Origin: JAVBNF01 sp031551725
Lineage (GTDB): Bacteria; Bacteroidota; Bacteroidia; Bacteroidales; P3
NCBI GenBank assembly: GCA_031551725.1
Contig: JAVBNF010000034.1
Location: 54,343-118,342 of the forward strand
Direction of reading: 5' to 3'
Length of the DNA stretch: 64,000 nt
Both the position numbers and the translations under genes were made by a program. This document shows positions 51,466 through 59,688 of this stretch, one piece after another. The first letter of the stretch is position 1, and each line of letters begins with the position of its first letter. Under the pieces are notes generated by a model. The model was not told the DNA's origin. It worked only from the letters and a program-made list of their open reading frames with translations, and searched no databases.

Positions 51466-51992
51466 AGCTAACATCTAACTGCACCGACCTTGTAAAGCAC
51501 TTTGAATCTCTGCACGACGGAGATTTAAAGCAAATAGGTTTACAACCCAAAATGTGTCCTGCCGGTATATGGACGGAGGGTTACGGTCATTGTATTATCG
51601 ACCCGAAAACAGGAAAGTTTCTCAAAGGGACGGAAAACAAAGCCCGTGCTTACGAACTTTCAACAGTTAAAACGGAAAAAGAGGCAAGCGAACAACTTGC
51701 TGTGAATCTCAAAGAGTATTCGGCAAAGGTCCGCAAAGTATTGAAATTTGAGTTGAACGATAATGAATTTTCAGCATTGGTTTCTTTCGCCTATAATCTC
51801 TGCGTTGGTAAGATCGAGAGCTTCAATCTTGAATTTCCGAAATTAAGAAGCGAAGCCGATGCGATGAATTTCTTTCTGAAATACCGATTTGCTAAAGTTG
51901 ACGGTGTGACGAAAGAACTTGCCGGACTTGTAAGAAGAAGAAAAGCGGAAGCATGGCTGTATAATTATGGATCTTTGAAACTTTCGTTTTGA
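51462..51992 (+). CDS. GH24-type lysozyme (endolysin)
   Basis: The 176-residue enzyme has the T4-lysozyme-like active site: Glu15 in HFESLHDGD and the loop CPAGIWTEGYGH (Thr38). The helical C-terminal lobe contains FSALVSFAYNLCVG and ELAGLVRRRKAEAWLY, both family hallmarks. It cleaves peptidoglycan between MurNAc and GlcNAc. No signal peptide is visible, so the holin is needed for access. Confidence 0.9.
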   Translation: MKLTSNCTDLVKHFESLHDGDLKQIGLQPKMCPAGIWTEGYGHCIIDPKTGKFLKGTENKARAYELSTVKTEKEASEQLAVNLKEYSAKVRKVLKFELNDNEFSALVSFAYNLCVGKIESFNLEFPKLRSEADAMNFFLKYRFAKVDGVTKELAGLVRRRKAEAWLYNYGSLKLSF

Positions 51993-52285
51993 TGAAAAAA
52001 ATATTGCTCGGCATATTACTACTCGCTTCGTTTGCTTCCTGCGTGAGTAGGCGACAATACGAACGTCAAAAGTTCGCCGCTGCGCTTATAATCATAAAGT
52101 ATCAATCGCAACTTGAATTGTTGGAAGCTGAAAATTCACGTCTAAAAAAGGAAATTAACAAGCAAAGCGTATATAAGGTAAAACCGTATAACGGAGCGTT
52201 TGGAGATTTGGAAAGGTATTTTCGAGAATTATCAGACAGGATAAACGCCGAAAATGCTCAAGATTTGAGAAATTTGAGAAAATGA
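51992..52285 (+). CDS. Small coiled-coil lipoprotein, spanin-like
   Basis: With ATG at 51992 the product has 97 residues. A lipoprotein signal ends FASC (Cys about 17), followed by a coiled coil (LIIIKYQSQLELLEAENSRLKKEINKQ). It overlaps the lysozyme stop and the next gene. Small coiled-coil lipoproteins next to an endolysin are candidate outer-membrane spanin subunits. Confidence 0.6.
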   Translation: MKKILLGILLLASFASCVSRRQYERQKFAAALIIIKYQSQLELLEAENSRLKKEINKQSVYKVKPYNGAFGDLERYFRELSDRINAENAQDLRNLRK

Positions 52286-52776
52286 AACGATTTTTAATCA
52301 TACTATCGGCCATTCTGTTATTTGCATCATGTGACCCTTGTCGTCGTTGTATGCAGTCTTCGCATTCGACCGATAGCGTGAGCCGTACGCATATATCCCA
52401 CGACCTGCGTTATCATTATTCGTTCATCCGCACAATGGAACAGCCTTTGCCGTTTGAACGGTCAAATGATATTAGTCCGGATACGGCACGTGCCGAAACT
52501 TCGCTCGCATTCGCAAAGGCGTGGTTTGACGGCTTGAATATTTGGCTCGAGATGTGGAATAAACCAACCACACAACTGCCGTACAGGTTTGACGGTGTAT
52601 ATGCGTCGAAATCCGATAGCGTGAATAATGAGCATAAATCAGTTGAAGTTAAAATTATTGAAGTAAATAAACTAAAACCGTGGCAAAAAATATTCATTGG
52701 CGGAGGCTTCGGGTTATTGGCAATCATTATTATTGCCGTTGTATTGTTTGTTTGGAGAATTTTTAAACCGCCCTGA
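52282..52776 (+). CDS. Candidate unimolecular spanin
   Basis: The 164-residue product has a lipoprotein signal ending LFASC (Cys17) and a C-terminal transmembrane segment (about 139-158, GLLAIIIIAVVLFVWRI). This N-lipid, C-membrane layout spans the periplasm and defines u-spanins such as T1 gp11, which fuse the two membranes at the last step of lysis. It follows holin, lysozyme and the small lipoprotein. The call is from topology and position. Confidence 0.65.
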   Translation: MKRFLIILSAILLFASCDPCRRCMQSSHSTDSVSRTHISHDLRYHYSFIRTMEQPLPFERSNDISPDTARAETSLAFAKAWFDGLNIWLEMWNKPTTQLPYRFDGVYASKSDSVNNEHKSVEVKIIEVNKLKPWQKIFIGGGFGLLAIIIIAVVLFVWRIFKPP

Positions 52777-52842
52777 CTGAAATAAACATTTATTTGTAAG
52801 TTAATTTCAAGCCAATTTCGTAAGATTTTGGCTTTTTTTTAT

Positions 52843-52850
52843 TATCTTTG
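52843..52850 (+). promoter_or_regulatory. -7 box for the right-end regulator genes
   Basis: TATCTTTG fits TAnnTTTG. The leader runs about 55 nt to the ATG at 52908. A GTAAG-containing stretch lies further upstream but without the 22-bp spacing, so this is not a late promoter. Confidence 0.55.
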
Positions 52851-52907
52851 CACTTGTAAAAACACAAACAAACCGGAGGCAACGGTCAATATTCGGCTTA
52901 ATAAATT

Positions 52908-53093
52908 ATGAAAACAAACAACACCACAGAACCCAAATGGGAGAGATGCCCTTCATGGGGGGGGGATTGCAAATGGAATGCCGACCCGATTTGGGAGAAT
53001 GAAGATTTGTCGCCGAATGGAAAACAATTACGAAGAAAGAAAACGCCTCGGAAAGCGGATTGCCGAATTAAGGAGAGAAAAAGGATTATCTGA
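52908..53093 (+). CDS. Small Trp/Cys-rich protein over a G9 tract
   Basis: The 61-residue product has a Trp-rich start (EPKWERCPSWGGDCKWNADPI, in parts) and a basic end. A run of nine G (52957-52965) lies in codons 17-20. Loss of one G would join this start to the HTH frame that begins at 53017. It might be a real small protein or the phase-variable start of the HTH protein. Evidence is limited to the promoter and layout. Confidence 0.45.
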   Translation: MKTNNTTEPKWERCPSWGGDCKWNADPIWENEDLSPNGKQLRRKKTPRKADCRIKERKRII

Positions 53094-53235
53094 AGAAGAA
53101 TTTGCAGAACGAATTGGTATCCGGGTTGCGACAATTCCAAGAATAGAACTCGGAAAATACGGTTATGACATCGATACGCTCGCCGCAATTGCCGAAGCCT
53201 TGGATTGCCAAATAGATTTTGTTCAGAAAATATAA
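53017..53235 (+). CDS. XRE-family HTH regulator at right end
   Basis: The 72-residue product (MENNYEERKRLGKRIAEL) is a single XRE HTH: IAELRREKGLSEEEFAERIGIRVATIPRIELGKY (in parts), then DTLAAIAEALDCQI. It lies between the lysis genes and attR, so it could be a late-acquired gene. It could also be expressed from its own promoter in the lysogen. No toxin partner is seen, so a toxin-antitoxin pair is not supported. Confidence 0.75.
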   Translation: MENNYEERKRLGKRIAELRREKGLSEEEFAERIGIRVATIPRIELGKYGYDIDTLAAIAEALDCQIDFVQKI

Positions 53236-53253
53236 ATTAGTATCTTTGTAAAC

Positions 53254-53279
53254 GAACTGCACTAAGAACTGCACTTTTT
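53254..53279 (+). repeat. Right arm-type repeat (candidate integrase arm sites)
   Basis: Two tandem GAACTGCACT words, separated by AA, match 9542-9567 with two mismatches and in the same orientation. It lies 101 bp inside attR. Confidence 0.65.
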
Positions 53280-53380
53280 ATTTTAAAACAATTTTAATTT
53301 TAAACAAACAAATATTGGATGTCTTTGTGAAATGCTTGTATTTTTAACAAAACACGCATCTTGTTAAAATACAAGGGGAA

Positions 53381-53393
53381 CGCCCAGCTCCAC
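53381..53393 (+). repeat. attR core
   Basis: CGCCCAGCTCCAC, identical to the ssrA 3' end at 9486-9498. The host sequence resumes with TAAATTA and a hairpin. Confidence 0.9.
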
Positions 53394-53400
53394 TAAATTA

Positions 53401-53421
53401 GGGCATCCTTTATGGATGCCC
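53401..53421 (+). terminator. Former ssrA terminator of the host
   Basis: GGGCATCC (53401-53408) and GGATGCCC (53414-53421) form a perfect 8-bp stem around TTTAT. It lies 7 bp after attR, where the ssrA terminator would be in the uninfected chromosome. Confidence 0.75.
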
Positions 53422-53429
53422 TTACTATT

Positions 53430-54392
53430 ATGACAGAACTTAACAATCAAATATTTCCTTGGTGCCACGAACGCCGTTTTAATGCTTACGCGAATTATTT
53501 CCGTAAGGAATTCGGCACACGTGTACAAAAGCTTTCGATTGATGCCGGTTTTAGTTGTCCTAACCGCGACGGCAGCAAAGGGAAAGGTGGATGCACGTAT
53601 TGTAATAACGATGCTTTCAACCCCTCCTATTGTCAACCGGAAAAATCTGTTTCCCAACAGATTCAGGAAGGAAAAGATTTTCACGCTTGGCGCTATAAAC
53701 GAGCGCAAAAATACCTGGCCTATTTCCAACCTTATTCTAATACATATGCACCGTTAGAAACCTTAAAGCGCATATATGATGAGGCGTTAAACAACGAGGA
53801 TATTATCGGGTTAGTAATTGGCACGCGCCCCGACTGCATTGATGATGAAAAAATCGCTTATTTTGCAGATTTGGCAAAAACACATTATGTGGTGATTGAA
53901 TACGGCATCGAAAGTTGTTTGGATAAAACATTAAACCTCATCAATCGCGGACACGATTTTCAAACGGCCGTAAACGCCATTGAGAAAACCGCCGCCGCCG
54001 GAATCCGTACCGGCACACATCTGATTTTAGGACTTCCCGGTGAAACGGAAGATGAGATTTTGCAGCAGGCAACAACGGTTTCCTCCCTCCCGCTCCATTC
54101 CATCAAACTGCATCAATTGCAGATTCTGAAAGGTTCCATCATGGAACATGATTATGCCAAACATCCGGAAAACTACAAATTCTTTACACTCGACAACTAT
54201 ATTGATTTTTTAATCCGCTTTCTCGAACATTTATCGCCAAATATCATTGTAGAACGCTTTGCCGGCGAAGTGCCACCACGCTTTCAAGCAGGTCCAACCT
54301 TCGGAAACATCCGCAATGATGAGATTTTACGCATGGTGGAACAAGAGCTGGAACGGAGAAATACGTTTCAGGGGCGGTTGGTGATCGGGTGA
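53430..54392 (+). CDS. TIGR01212/YhcC-type radical SAM protein
   Basis: The 320-residue product has RFNAYANYFRKEFGTRVQKLSIDAGFSCPNRDG and GKGGCTYCNNDAF, the Cys cluster of this radical SAM family. Later motifs are VIGTRPDCIDDEKI, VIEYGIESC and GIRTGTHLILGLPGETEDE. The earlier ATG at 53412 lies inside the terminator hairpin, so M at 53430 is preferred. The reaction is not established for the family. Confidence 0.9.
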   Translation: MTELNNQIFPWCHERRFNAYANYFRKEFGTRVQKLSIDAGFSCPNRDGSKGKGGCTYCNNDAFNPSYCQPEKSVSQQIQEGKDFHAWRYKRAQKYLAYFQPYSNTYAPLETLKRIYDEALNNEDIIGLVIGTRPDCIDDEKIAYFADLAKTHYVVIEYGIESCLDKTLNLINRGHDFQTAVNAIEKTAAAGIRTGTHLILGLPGETEDEILQQATTVSSLPLHSIKLHQLQILKGSIMEHDYAKHPENYKFFTLDNYIDFLIRFLEHLSPNIIVERFAGEVPPRFQAGPTFGNIRNDEILRMVEQELERRNTFQGRLVIG

Positions 54393-54458
54393 CGGGTTGT
54401 AGGGGGGAACCCTTGCGGTTTCCCGCATTTCATTTTCAATAAAAAAATAAAATATTAA

Positions 54459-55559
54459 ATGAGGAAAAGCATGTACATTATTTTGTCTATACTTATCGTT
54501 TTGTCCGTTGCGGCCATTGCATTTATCAATCAGCCGAGTTTCGGGCGTTTGCCGCACGGAGAACGCTTGGAACGCGTCCGGAAATCGTCTAATTATCGCG
54601 ACGGAAAATTCCAGAATCTTTCACCGACACAACAAATCACATCCGACAAATCGCTGTTTTCGATCATGATGGATTTTCTCTTCAAAAAAGTAAAAGACTT
54701 ACGTCCTGAAACTGATTTGCCCACCATAAAAACCGATTTAAAACAGTTAAACCATGATGAAGAGATGATGGTTTGGTTGGGGCATTCGTCGGTATTTATA
54801 CAAGCAAACGGTCAACGGTTTTTAGTTGATCCCGTGTTGGTAATGTCGTCTCCCGTATCATTTTTCAATAAGGCTTTTAAAGGAACGGATATTTATTCGC
54901 CAAGCGATATGCCGGATATTGATTTTCTGATTATCTCGCACGATCATTGGGATCACCTGGATTACAATACGATAAAGCAATTAAAAGACAGAATCGGAAA
55001 AGTGATTTGTCCGTTGGGTGTTGGCGAGCATTTGGAATACTGGGGTTTTGATAAAAATAGCATTATCGAATTTGATTGGAATGAAAATAAAAGTTTTGCA
55101 AACGGTTTAACGATTTATTGTTTGCCGGCACGCCATTTTTCGGGACGTGGTTTATCCTCGAATCAAACTTTATGGGCTTCGTTTATGTTGCAAACGCCTG
55201 CAAAAAATATTTTCATCAGCGGAGACAGCGGCTACGATACGCATTTTTCGGATATCAACAAACAGTTTCCGAATATTGATCTTGCCATTATGGAAAACGG
55301 GCAGTATGACAAAGATTGGAAGTATATCCACATGCTTCCGGAAGATTTAGCGAAAGCGATTGTGGATTTGAAACCTAAAAAAGTACTTACCGTACACAAT
55401 TCAAAATTTGCTTTAGCCAAGCACACGTGGCATGAACCAATGGAAACGGTTGCTGAAAATGCCGAAAAAGATTCATTCAACTTACTAACGCCAATGATTG
55501 GAGAAGTTGTATCTTTGAACGACACAACGCAGGTTTTTAAAAAATGGTGGAAAAATTAG
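54459..55559 (+). CDS. MBL-fold metallohydrolase, membrane-anchored, NAPE-PLD/UlaG-like
   Basis: The 366-residue product has an N-terminal hydrophobic segment (about 4-22), a metallo-beta-lactamase core with MVWLGHSSVFIQANGQRFLVDPVL (in parts), the metal site SHDHWDHLD, and later ISGDSGYDTHF and MENGQYDKDW. This order matches NAPE-PLD/RomA-like proteins. It probably cleaves a phosphoester in the envelope; the substrate is unknown. Confidence 0.85.
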   Translation: MRKSMYIILSILIVLSVAAIAFINQPSFGRLPHGERLERVRKSSNYRDGKFQNLSPTQQITSDKSLFSIMMDFLFKKVKDLRPETDLPTIKTDLKQLNHDEEMMVWLGHSSVFIQANGQRFLVDPVLVMSSPVSFFNKAFKGTDIYSPSDMPDIDFLIISHDHWDHLDYNTIKQLKDRIGKVICPLGVGEHLEYWGFDKNSIIEFDWNENKSFANGLTIYCLPARHFSGRGLSSNQTLWASFMLQTPAKNIFISGDSGYDTHFSDINKQFPNIDLAIMENGQYDKDWKYIHMLPEDLAKAIVDLKPKKVLTVHNSKFALAKHTWHEPMETVAENAEKDSFNLLTPMIGEVVSLNDTTQVFKKWWKN

Positions 55560-55572
55560 AGGTATTTAGACC

Positions 55573-55690
55573 GGATTTACAAGATTAACAGGATGGTATT
55601 TTCGACTTTGTCGAAATAGAAAACATGTAAACTTAGCGAAGCGATCTTATAAGCCGTAGATGCATAATCCTGTCAATATCAAAAAAATCC
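55573..55690. repeat. Imperfect palindromic element between convergent genes
   Basis: GGATTTACAAGATTAACAGG (start of the left arm, 55573-55594) is mirrored at 55667-55690 with a few mismatches; the right arm ends the lplA gene. A small TTCGAC/GTCGAA hairpin lies at 55601-55615. Words of this kind are widespread in Bacteroidota intergenic palindromes. Confidence 0.5.
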
Positions 55691-56659
55691 TTGAACGATT
55701 TCGTCTTGAGTGGCGTGTGTAAAATATTCGGAAAGATTAAAAGCGGATAATGCTCCTGAAATTGCGTTTCTCGAATGATTCACACCGATTAAAGCCTTTT
55801 CAATATCGGAAGTTTCTTTTTGATTAAAATAATCGCCAAAGATTTTTAAATCACTGATGCGGCCATCATTCACATCGAAACAAAATTCAACATTTCCACC
55901 TGCCGCAAGTTTGATGCGATTATTGAATTTATAATTTGGTGATTGCCCGAAATTCCAGCTCCATTGACTGTATTTTTCTTTCGCAAGCCGATCAATATTC
56001 TGAAGATCTTCATCGCTAAAAACGGATAATTCAGCATCCGGATATTTTTCATGCATGTGTTGTTCAAGCATCGTAGTAAAAGCATCCAGCGAAAGCGGAT
56101 TTTTCAAGTGCTCGGAAATATTGGTTACACGACTGCGAACGGACTTCACCGCTTTGTCTTGAAACTTATCGGGATGCACTGTCAATGCTTGAGAAAGATC
56201 CGTAATTTGTGAAGAAAAAAGCAATGTCCCGTGATGCAGAACACGGTTTTTCCAAACCGCTTCGGCGTTTCCGCTGAATTTTTTTCCATCAATTGTCAAA
56301 TCGTTTCGACCTTCAAAACGTGCGTCAATACCGAGTTTTTGCAAGACTTCCAAAATAGGCTGCGTAAAAACTTTAAAATCGGTATGCTCGGCTTTTTTAT
56401 TTTGTACAAACGTAAAACACAAGTTCCCCAAATCGTGAAAAACCGCGCCGCCACCGCTTAATCGACGAACGACTTTGATATTATTATTTTTGACATAATC
56501 AACATCAATTTCCGCCAAGGTGTTTTGATGTTTCCCAACGATGATGCTCGGTTCGTTACGCCAAAGCATAAAACAATCATCGGTCAAATGCTTGAGTGCA
56601 TACTCTTCAGCAGCAATATTGAAATAGGGTTCGGTTTGGGGACGGTGAATGATTAGCAT
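55679..56659 (-). CDS. lplA: Lipoate-protein ligase
   Basis: The 326-residue product activates free lipoate with ATP and attaches it to lipoyl domains. Motifs are EYALKHLTDDCFMLWRNEPSIIVGKHQNTLAEI (in parts), RRLSGGGAVFHDLGNLCFTF and KKFSGNAEAVWKNRVLHHGTLLF (in parts). The C-terminal domain (about 240-326) is the accessory LplA domain. It lies downstream of uvrA on the same strand. Confidence 0.93.
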   Translation of the reverse strand: MLIIHRPQTEPYFNIAAEEYALKHLTDDCFMLWRNEPSIIVGKHQNTLAEIDVDYVKNNNIKVVRRLSGGGAVFHDLGNLCFTFVQNKKAEHTDFKVFTQPILEVLQKLGIDARFEGRNDLTIDGKKFSGNAEAVWKNRVLHHGTLLFSSQITDLSQALTVHPDKFQDKAVKSVRSRVTNISEHLKNPLSLDAFTTMLEQHMHEKYPDAELSVFSDEDLQNIDRLAKEKYSQWSWNFGQSPNYKFNNRIKLAAGGNVEFCFDVNDGRISDLKIFGDYFNQKETSDIEKALIGVNHSRNAISGALSAFNLSEYFTHATQDEIVQGFF

Positions 56660-56749
56660 TGTTTCAAGTTTAAAAAGTTTAGGAAGTTCAGAAGTTCAGA
56701 AGGCTTCAAACTTTCTAAACTTCCCAAACTCTCTGAACTTTAAAATATT
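56660..56749. other. Spacer between uvrA and lplA with inverted repeats
   Basis: This 90-bp gap has AAGTTCAG/GAACTT and AAAGTTTAG/CTAAACTT-like pairs that can form a hairpin, perhaps a terminator for uvrA. No gene is visible. Confidence 0.4.
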
Positions 56750-59563
56750 TTATAATTTATTCTTCAAATATTTTCCTGTAATGGATTTTTTTTCTTTAAT
56801 TAAATTCTCGGGAGTGCCTTCGAATACGATGTTTCCGCCGTGTTCGCCACCGCCTGGACCAATATCGATAATATGATCGGCACATTTGATTAAGTCGGGA
56901 TGATGTTCAATAACGATAACGGTATGCCCTTTTTCAATCAAGGCATTGATGGAATGAATGAGCTTATGAATATCGTGAAAATGCAAGCCGGTTGTAGGTT
57001 CGTCGAAAATAAAAACAGTCGGTTTGTCGGTAACGCCTTTGGTAAGGAAATACGCCAGTTTCACGCGTTGCGCTTCTCCACCGGACAATGACGCAGACGA
57101 TTGCCCCATGTGCAAATACTCTAATCCTACTTCACGCAAAGGATATAATTTGGTTAATATCCGTTTGATATCTGAAGTCGTTTTATCTTCTTCAAAGAAT
57201 TCAATCGCATCGCCAATACTCATATTGAGCAGGTCATTGATATTTTTATCGCGATATTTTACATCCAGAACTTCGCTTTTAAAGCGGGTTCCATGGCATT
57301 CTTCGCATTGCAGGTAAACATCGGCCATGAATTGCATTTCAACTTTGATCTGCCCTTCGCCTTGGCAGTATTCGCAACGTCCGCCTTCGACATTAAAGGA
57401 GAAATAACCGGCTTTGTAGTTGCGTTGTTTGGCCAACGGCTGCGATGCGTATAAATTGCGGATATCATCGTAAGCCTTCACATAAGTAACCGGATTGGAG
57501 CGGCTGGAGCGGCCGATCGGGTCCTGGTCGATCATTTCCACGCCTTGAATGAGCTTAATATCTCCAACCAAATCGCTGTATTTTCCATGACTTTCGCCAT
57601 ATCCATCAAAAATCTTGCGCAAAGCGGGATACAACGTTTGTTTGACCAATGTTGTTTTTCCCGAACCACTCAAGCCTGTTACAACTGTGAGTACATCCAA
57701 CGGAAATTTCACATCAAGGCTTTTCAAATTATGCTCGCAAGCACCTTTTACTTCAATAAAATTGCGCCATTTGCGACGCGTTTTCGGAACGGGGATTTCT
57801 TTACGACCGAAAACATAATCGGCAGTGAGCGTTTTAGCATTTTTCAGATCTTTTGTTTGACCTTCAAACACCACTTCCCCACCCAAACGACCGGCGCCGG
57901 GACCAATATCAATAATATAATCCGAAGCATTGATGATTTCTTCATCGTGCTCAACAACAATAACGGTATTTCCCAAATCGCGCAACTGATGCAGCGCTTG
58001 TATCAAACGGTTGGTATCGTGTGAATGCAGGCCAATACTGGGTTCATCGAGAATATATAACGATCCGACGAGCGCGCTTCCCAACGAAGTTGCTAATCGA
58101 ATGCGCTGCGATTCGCCGCCGGAAAGGCTTCCCGACAAACGATTTAAAGTAAGATATGTTAAACCTACATTTTCCAAAAATGTCAAGCGGCTGTTGATCT
58201 CATCGAGCAAACGTTTAGACACCGTTTGTTCGCTTTCCGAAAGTTTTAATTCTTTAAAAAAAACAATCAGTTTTTCAATCGGCATCAAACACAATTCTTG
58301 AATGGACTTCCCTCCCACTTTCACGTACGACGCGTCTTTGCGCAAGCGTGTGCCTTGGCAGTCGGGACACGTGGTTTTTCCGCGAAAGCGCGACAACATC
58401 ACACGGTATTGCACTTTCTGGATTTTCGATTCCACCCATTTGAAAAAATCGTAGATACCTTCGAAATCCTTGGTGCCGTTCCAAAGCATGTCCTTCTGTG
58501 CTTGCGTGAGCTCCAGATAAGGTTTATGTATCGGAAATTTATATTTTTCGGCGTATTTGATCACTTGCGCACGCCATTCGCTCATGCGATCGCCTTTCCA
58601 ACAGGCAACCGTTTCTTCGTAAACGGAAAGCGTGGGTTTCGGAATTACGAGGTCTTGGCTAATGCCGACAATATTGCCAAAACCCTCGCAAGTAGGGCAT
58701 GCGCCATAAGGATTGTTGAAACTGAAAAAGTTTTCGCTCGGTTTTTCAAACTTCATTCCATCCAACATAAAATGATTGGAAAATTCCGTGAGTTGGTCAT
58801 CGTGCTGAATGGTGCAATAGCCATTCCCTTCGTAATAGGCCGTTTGCACGGAGTCGAAAACTCGGGTTTCGAAATCGTGGTCGTCTTTCTTAACGGTTAA
58901 ACGGTCAATTAAAATATAAAAATCTTCCGGTTTGATTTGTTTGGTATTTTGCGCAAGCAAATCATCAATCCGGATAACTTCGATTTGTTTTTTTTCTTTT
59001 TTGCCCATTCGCGAAAAGCCCATCTGCTGTAGCACTTTGAGCTGTTCTTCCACAGTACGGTTTTCTTTTACAAGAAACGGGCAATAGATATAAATTTTCG
59101 TATCGGCGTTTAATCCGATGATAAAATCGGTCACATTGCTTACTGAATCGCGTTTTACTTCTCCGCCGGAAATGGGCGAAAATGTACGTCCGATGCGGGC
59201 AAAAAGCAGTTTGAGATATTCGTAAATTTCGGTGGAAGTACCAACGGTGGAACGCGGATTGCGGTTGATATTTTTCTGTTCGATGGCAATGGCAGGCGAA
59301 ATTCCGACGATATTATCGACTTCGGGTTTTCCCATTTTTCCAAGAAACTGGCGGGCATACGAGCTAAGACTTTCCACGTAGCGGCGCTGGCCTTCAGCGT
59401 AAAGCGTATCGAACGCCAACGATGATTTTCCGGATCCCGACAAACCGGTAATCACCACAAATTGATTGTGCGGAATTTCGACAGAGATATTTTTTAAATT
59501 ATTAACCCGCGCACCTTGAATGCGAATGGTATTGCCTTCGTATTTTACTTTTGATTTTGCCAT
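56750..59563 (-). CDS. uvrA: UvrABC system protein A
   Basis: The excision-repair ATPase detects damaged DNA and loads UvrB. With the start at 59563 (MAKSKVKYEGNTIRI) it has 937 residues, the usual UvrA size. There are two ABC modules: Walker A GLSGSGKSS near the start and GLSGSGKTT in the second half, with signatures LSGGESQRI and LSGGEAQRV. Zinc-finger pairs are CPTCEGFG, CPDCQGTR and CEYCQGEG/CEEC. The longer frame to 59629 runs over the -7 box and is rejected. Confidence 0.96.
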   Translation of the reverse strand: MAKSKVKYEGNTIRIQGARVNNLKNISVEIPHNQFVVITGLSGSGKSSLAFDTLYAEGQRRYVESLSSYARQFLGKMGKPEVDNIVGISPAIAIEQKNINRNPRSTVGTSTEIYEYLKLLFARIGRTFSPISGGEVKRDSVSNVTDFIIGLNADTKIYIYCPFLVKENRTVEEQLKVLQQMGFSRMGKKEKKQIEVIRIDDLLAQNTKQIKPEDFYILIDRLTVKKDDHDFETRVFDSVQTAYYEGNGYCTIQHDDQLTEFSNHFMLDGMKFEKPSENFFSFNNPYGACPTCEGFGNIVGISQDLVIPKPTLSVYEETVACWKGDRMSEWRAQVIKYAEKYKFPIHKPYLELTQAQKDMLWNGTKDFEGIYDFFKWVESKIQKVQYRVMLSRFRGKTTCPDCQGTRLRKDASYVKVGGKSIQELCLMPIEKLIVFFKELKLSESEQTVSKRLLDEINSRLTFLENVGLTYLTLNRLSGSLSGGESQRIRLATSLGSALVGSLYILDEPSIGLHSHDTNRLIQALHQLRDLGNTVIVVEHDEEIINASDYIIDIGPGAGRLGGEVVFEGQTKDLKNAKTLTADYVFGRKEIPVPKTRRKWRNFIEVKGACEHNLKSLDVKFPLDVLTVVTGLSGSGKTTLVKQTLYPALRKIFDGYGESHGKYSDLVGDIKLIQGVEMIDQDPIGRSSRSNPVTYVKAYDDIRNLYASQPLAKQRNYKAGYFSFNVEGGRCEYCQGEGQIKVEMQFMADVYLQCEECHGTRFKSEVLDVKYRDKNINDLLNMSIGDAIEFFEEDKTTSDIKRILTKLYPLREVGLEYLHMGQSSASLSGGEAQRVKLAYFLTKGVTDKPTVFIFDEPTTGLHFHDIHKLIHSINALIEKGHTVIVIEHHPDLIKCADHIIDIGPGGGEHGGNIVFEGTPENLIKEKKSITGKYLKNKL

Positions 59564-59584
59564 TTGTTTTTCTAAAAACGCACA

Positions 59585-59592
59585 CAAAGATA
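59585..59592 (-). promoter_or_regulatory. -7 box of uvrA
   Basis: TATCTTTG on the minus strand, 21 bp before the preferred ATG at 59563. No LexA-like palindrome was recognised nearby. Confidence 0.55.
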
Positions 59593-59652
59593 CGAAAAAA
59601 ACTAACGAGTGACAAGCGACGAGTGACAAGTTTGATTTTGAATCCGTTATTT

Positions 59653-59682
59653 TTGTTAATATAAAAATTTGTTGTATCTTTG
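59653..59682 (+). promoter_or_regulatory. Promoter of a candidate small RNA
   Basis: TTG (59653-59655), 19 bp, TATCTTTG (59675-59682). The transcript would begin near 59689, at the left arm of a long hairpin. Confidence 0.6.
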
Positions 59683-59688
59683 TAACAT

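Larger units (their letters stand above)
9486..53393. mobile_element. Integrated temperate phage (siphovirus-like) in ssrA
   Basis: The element is bounded by a 13-bp direct repeat, with the integrase next to the left end. Inside are regulator, recombination/replication, packaging, head, tail and lysis genes, so it looks complete. Head-tail genes include terminase, portal, MuF-like, scaffold, capsid, tail tube and tape measure. Lysis genes include holin, lysozyme and spanin-like lipoproteins. No frame-broken essential gene was seen. A reverse-strand three-gene cassette interrupts the late genes. The phage is likely to be inducible, but this is inference. Confidence 0.95.

Noticed and set aside
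52797..52850. Fourth GTAA late promoter before the right-end genes
   Set aside because: Only a degenerate GTAAGTTAATTT is present and the gap to TATCTTTG is not 22 bp.
53017..53235. Antitoxin of a toxin-antitoxin pair
   Set aside because: No toxin-like partner lies next to the XRE gene.
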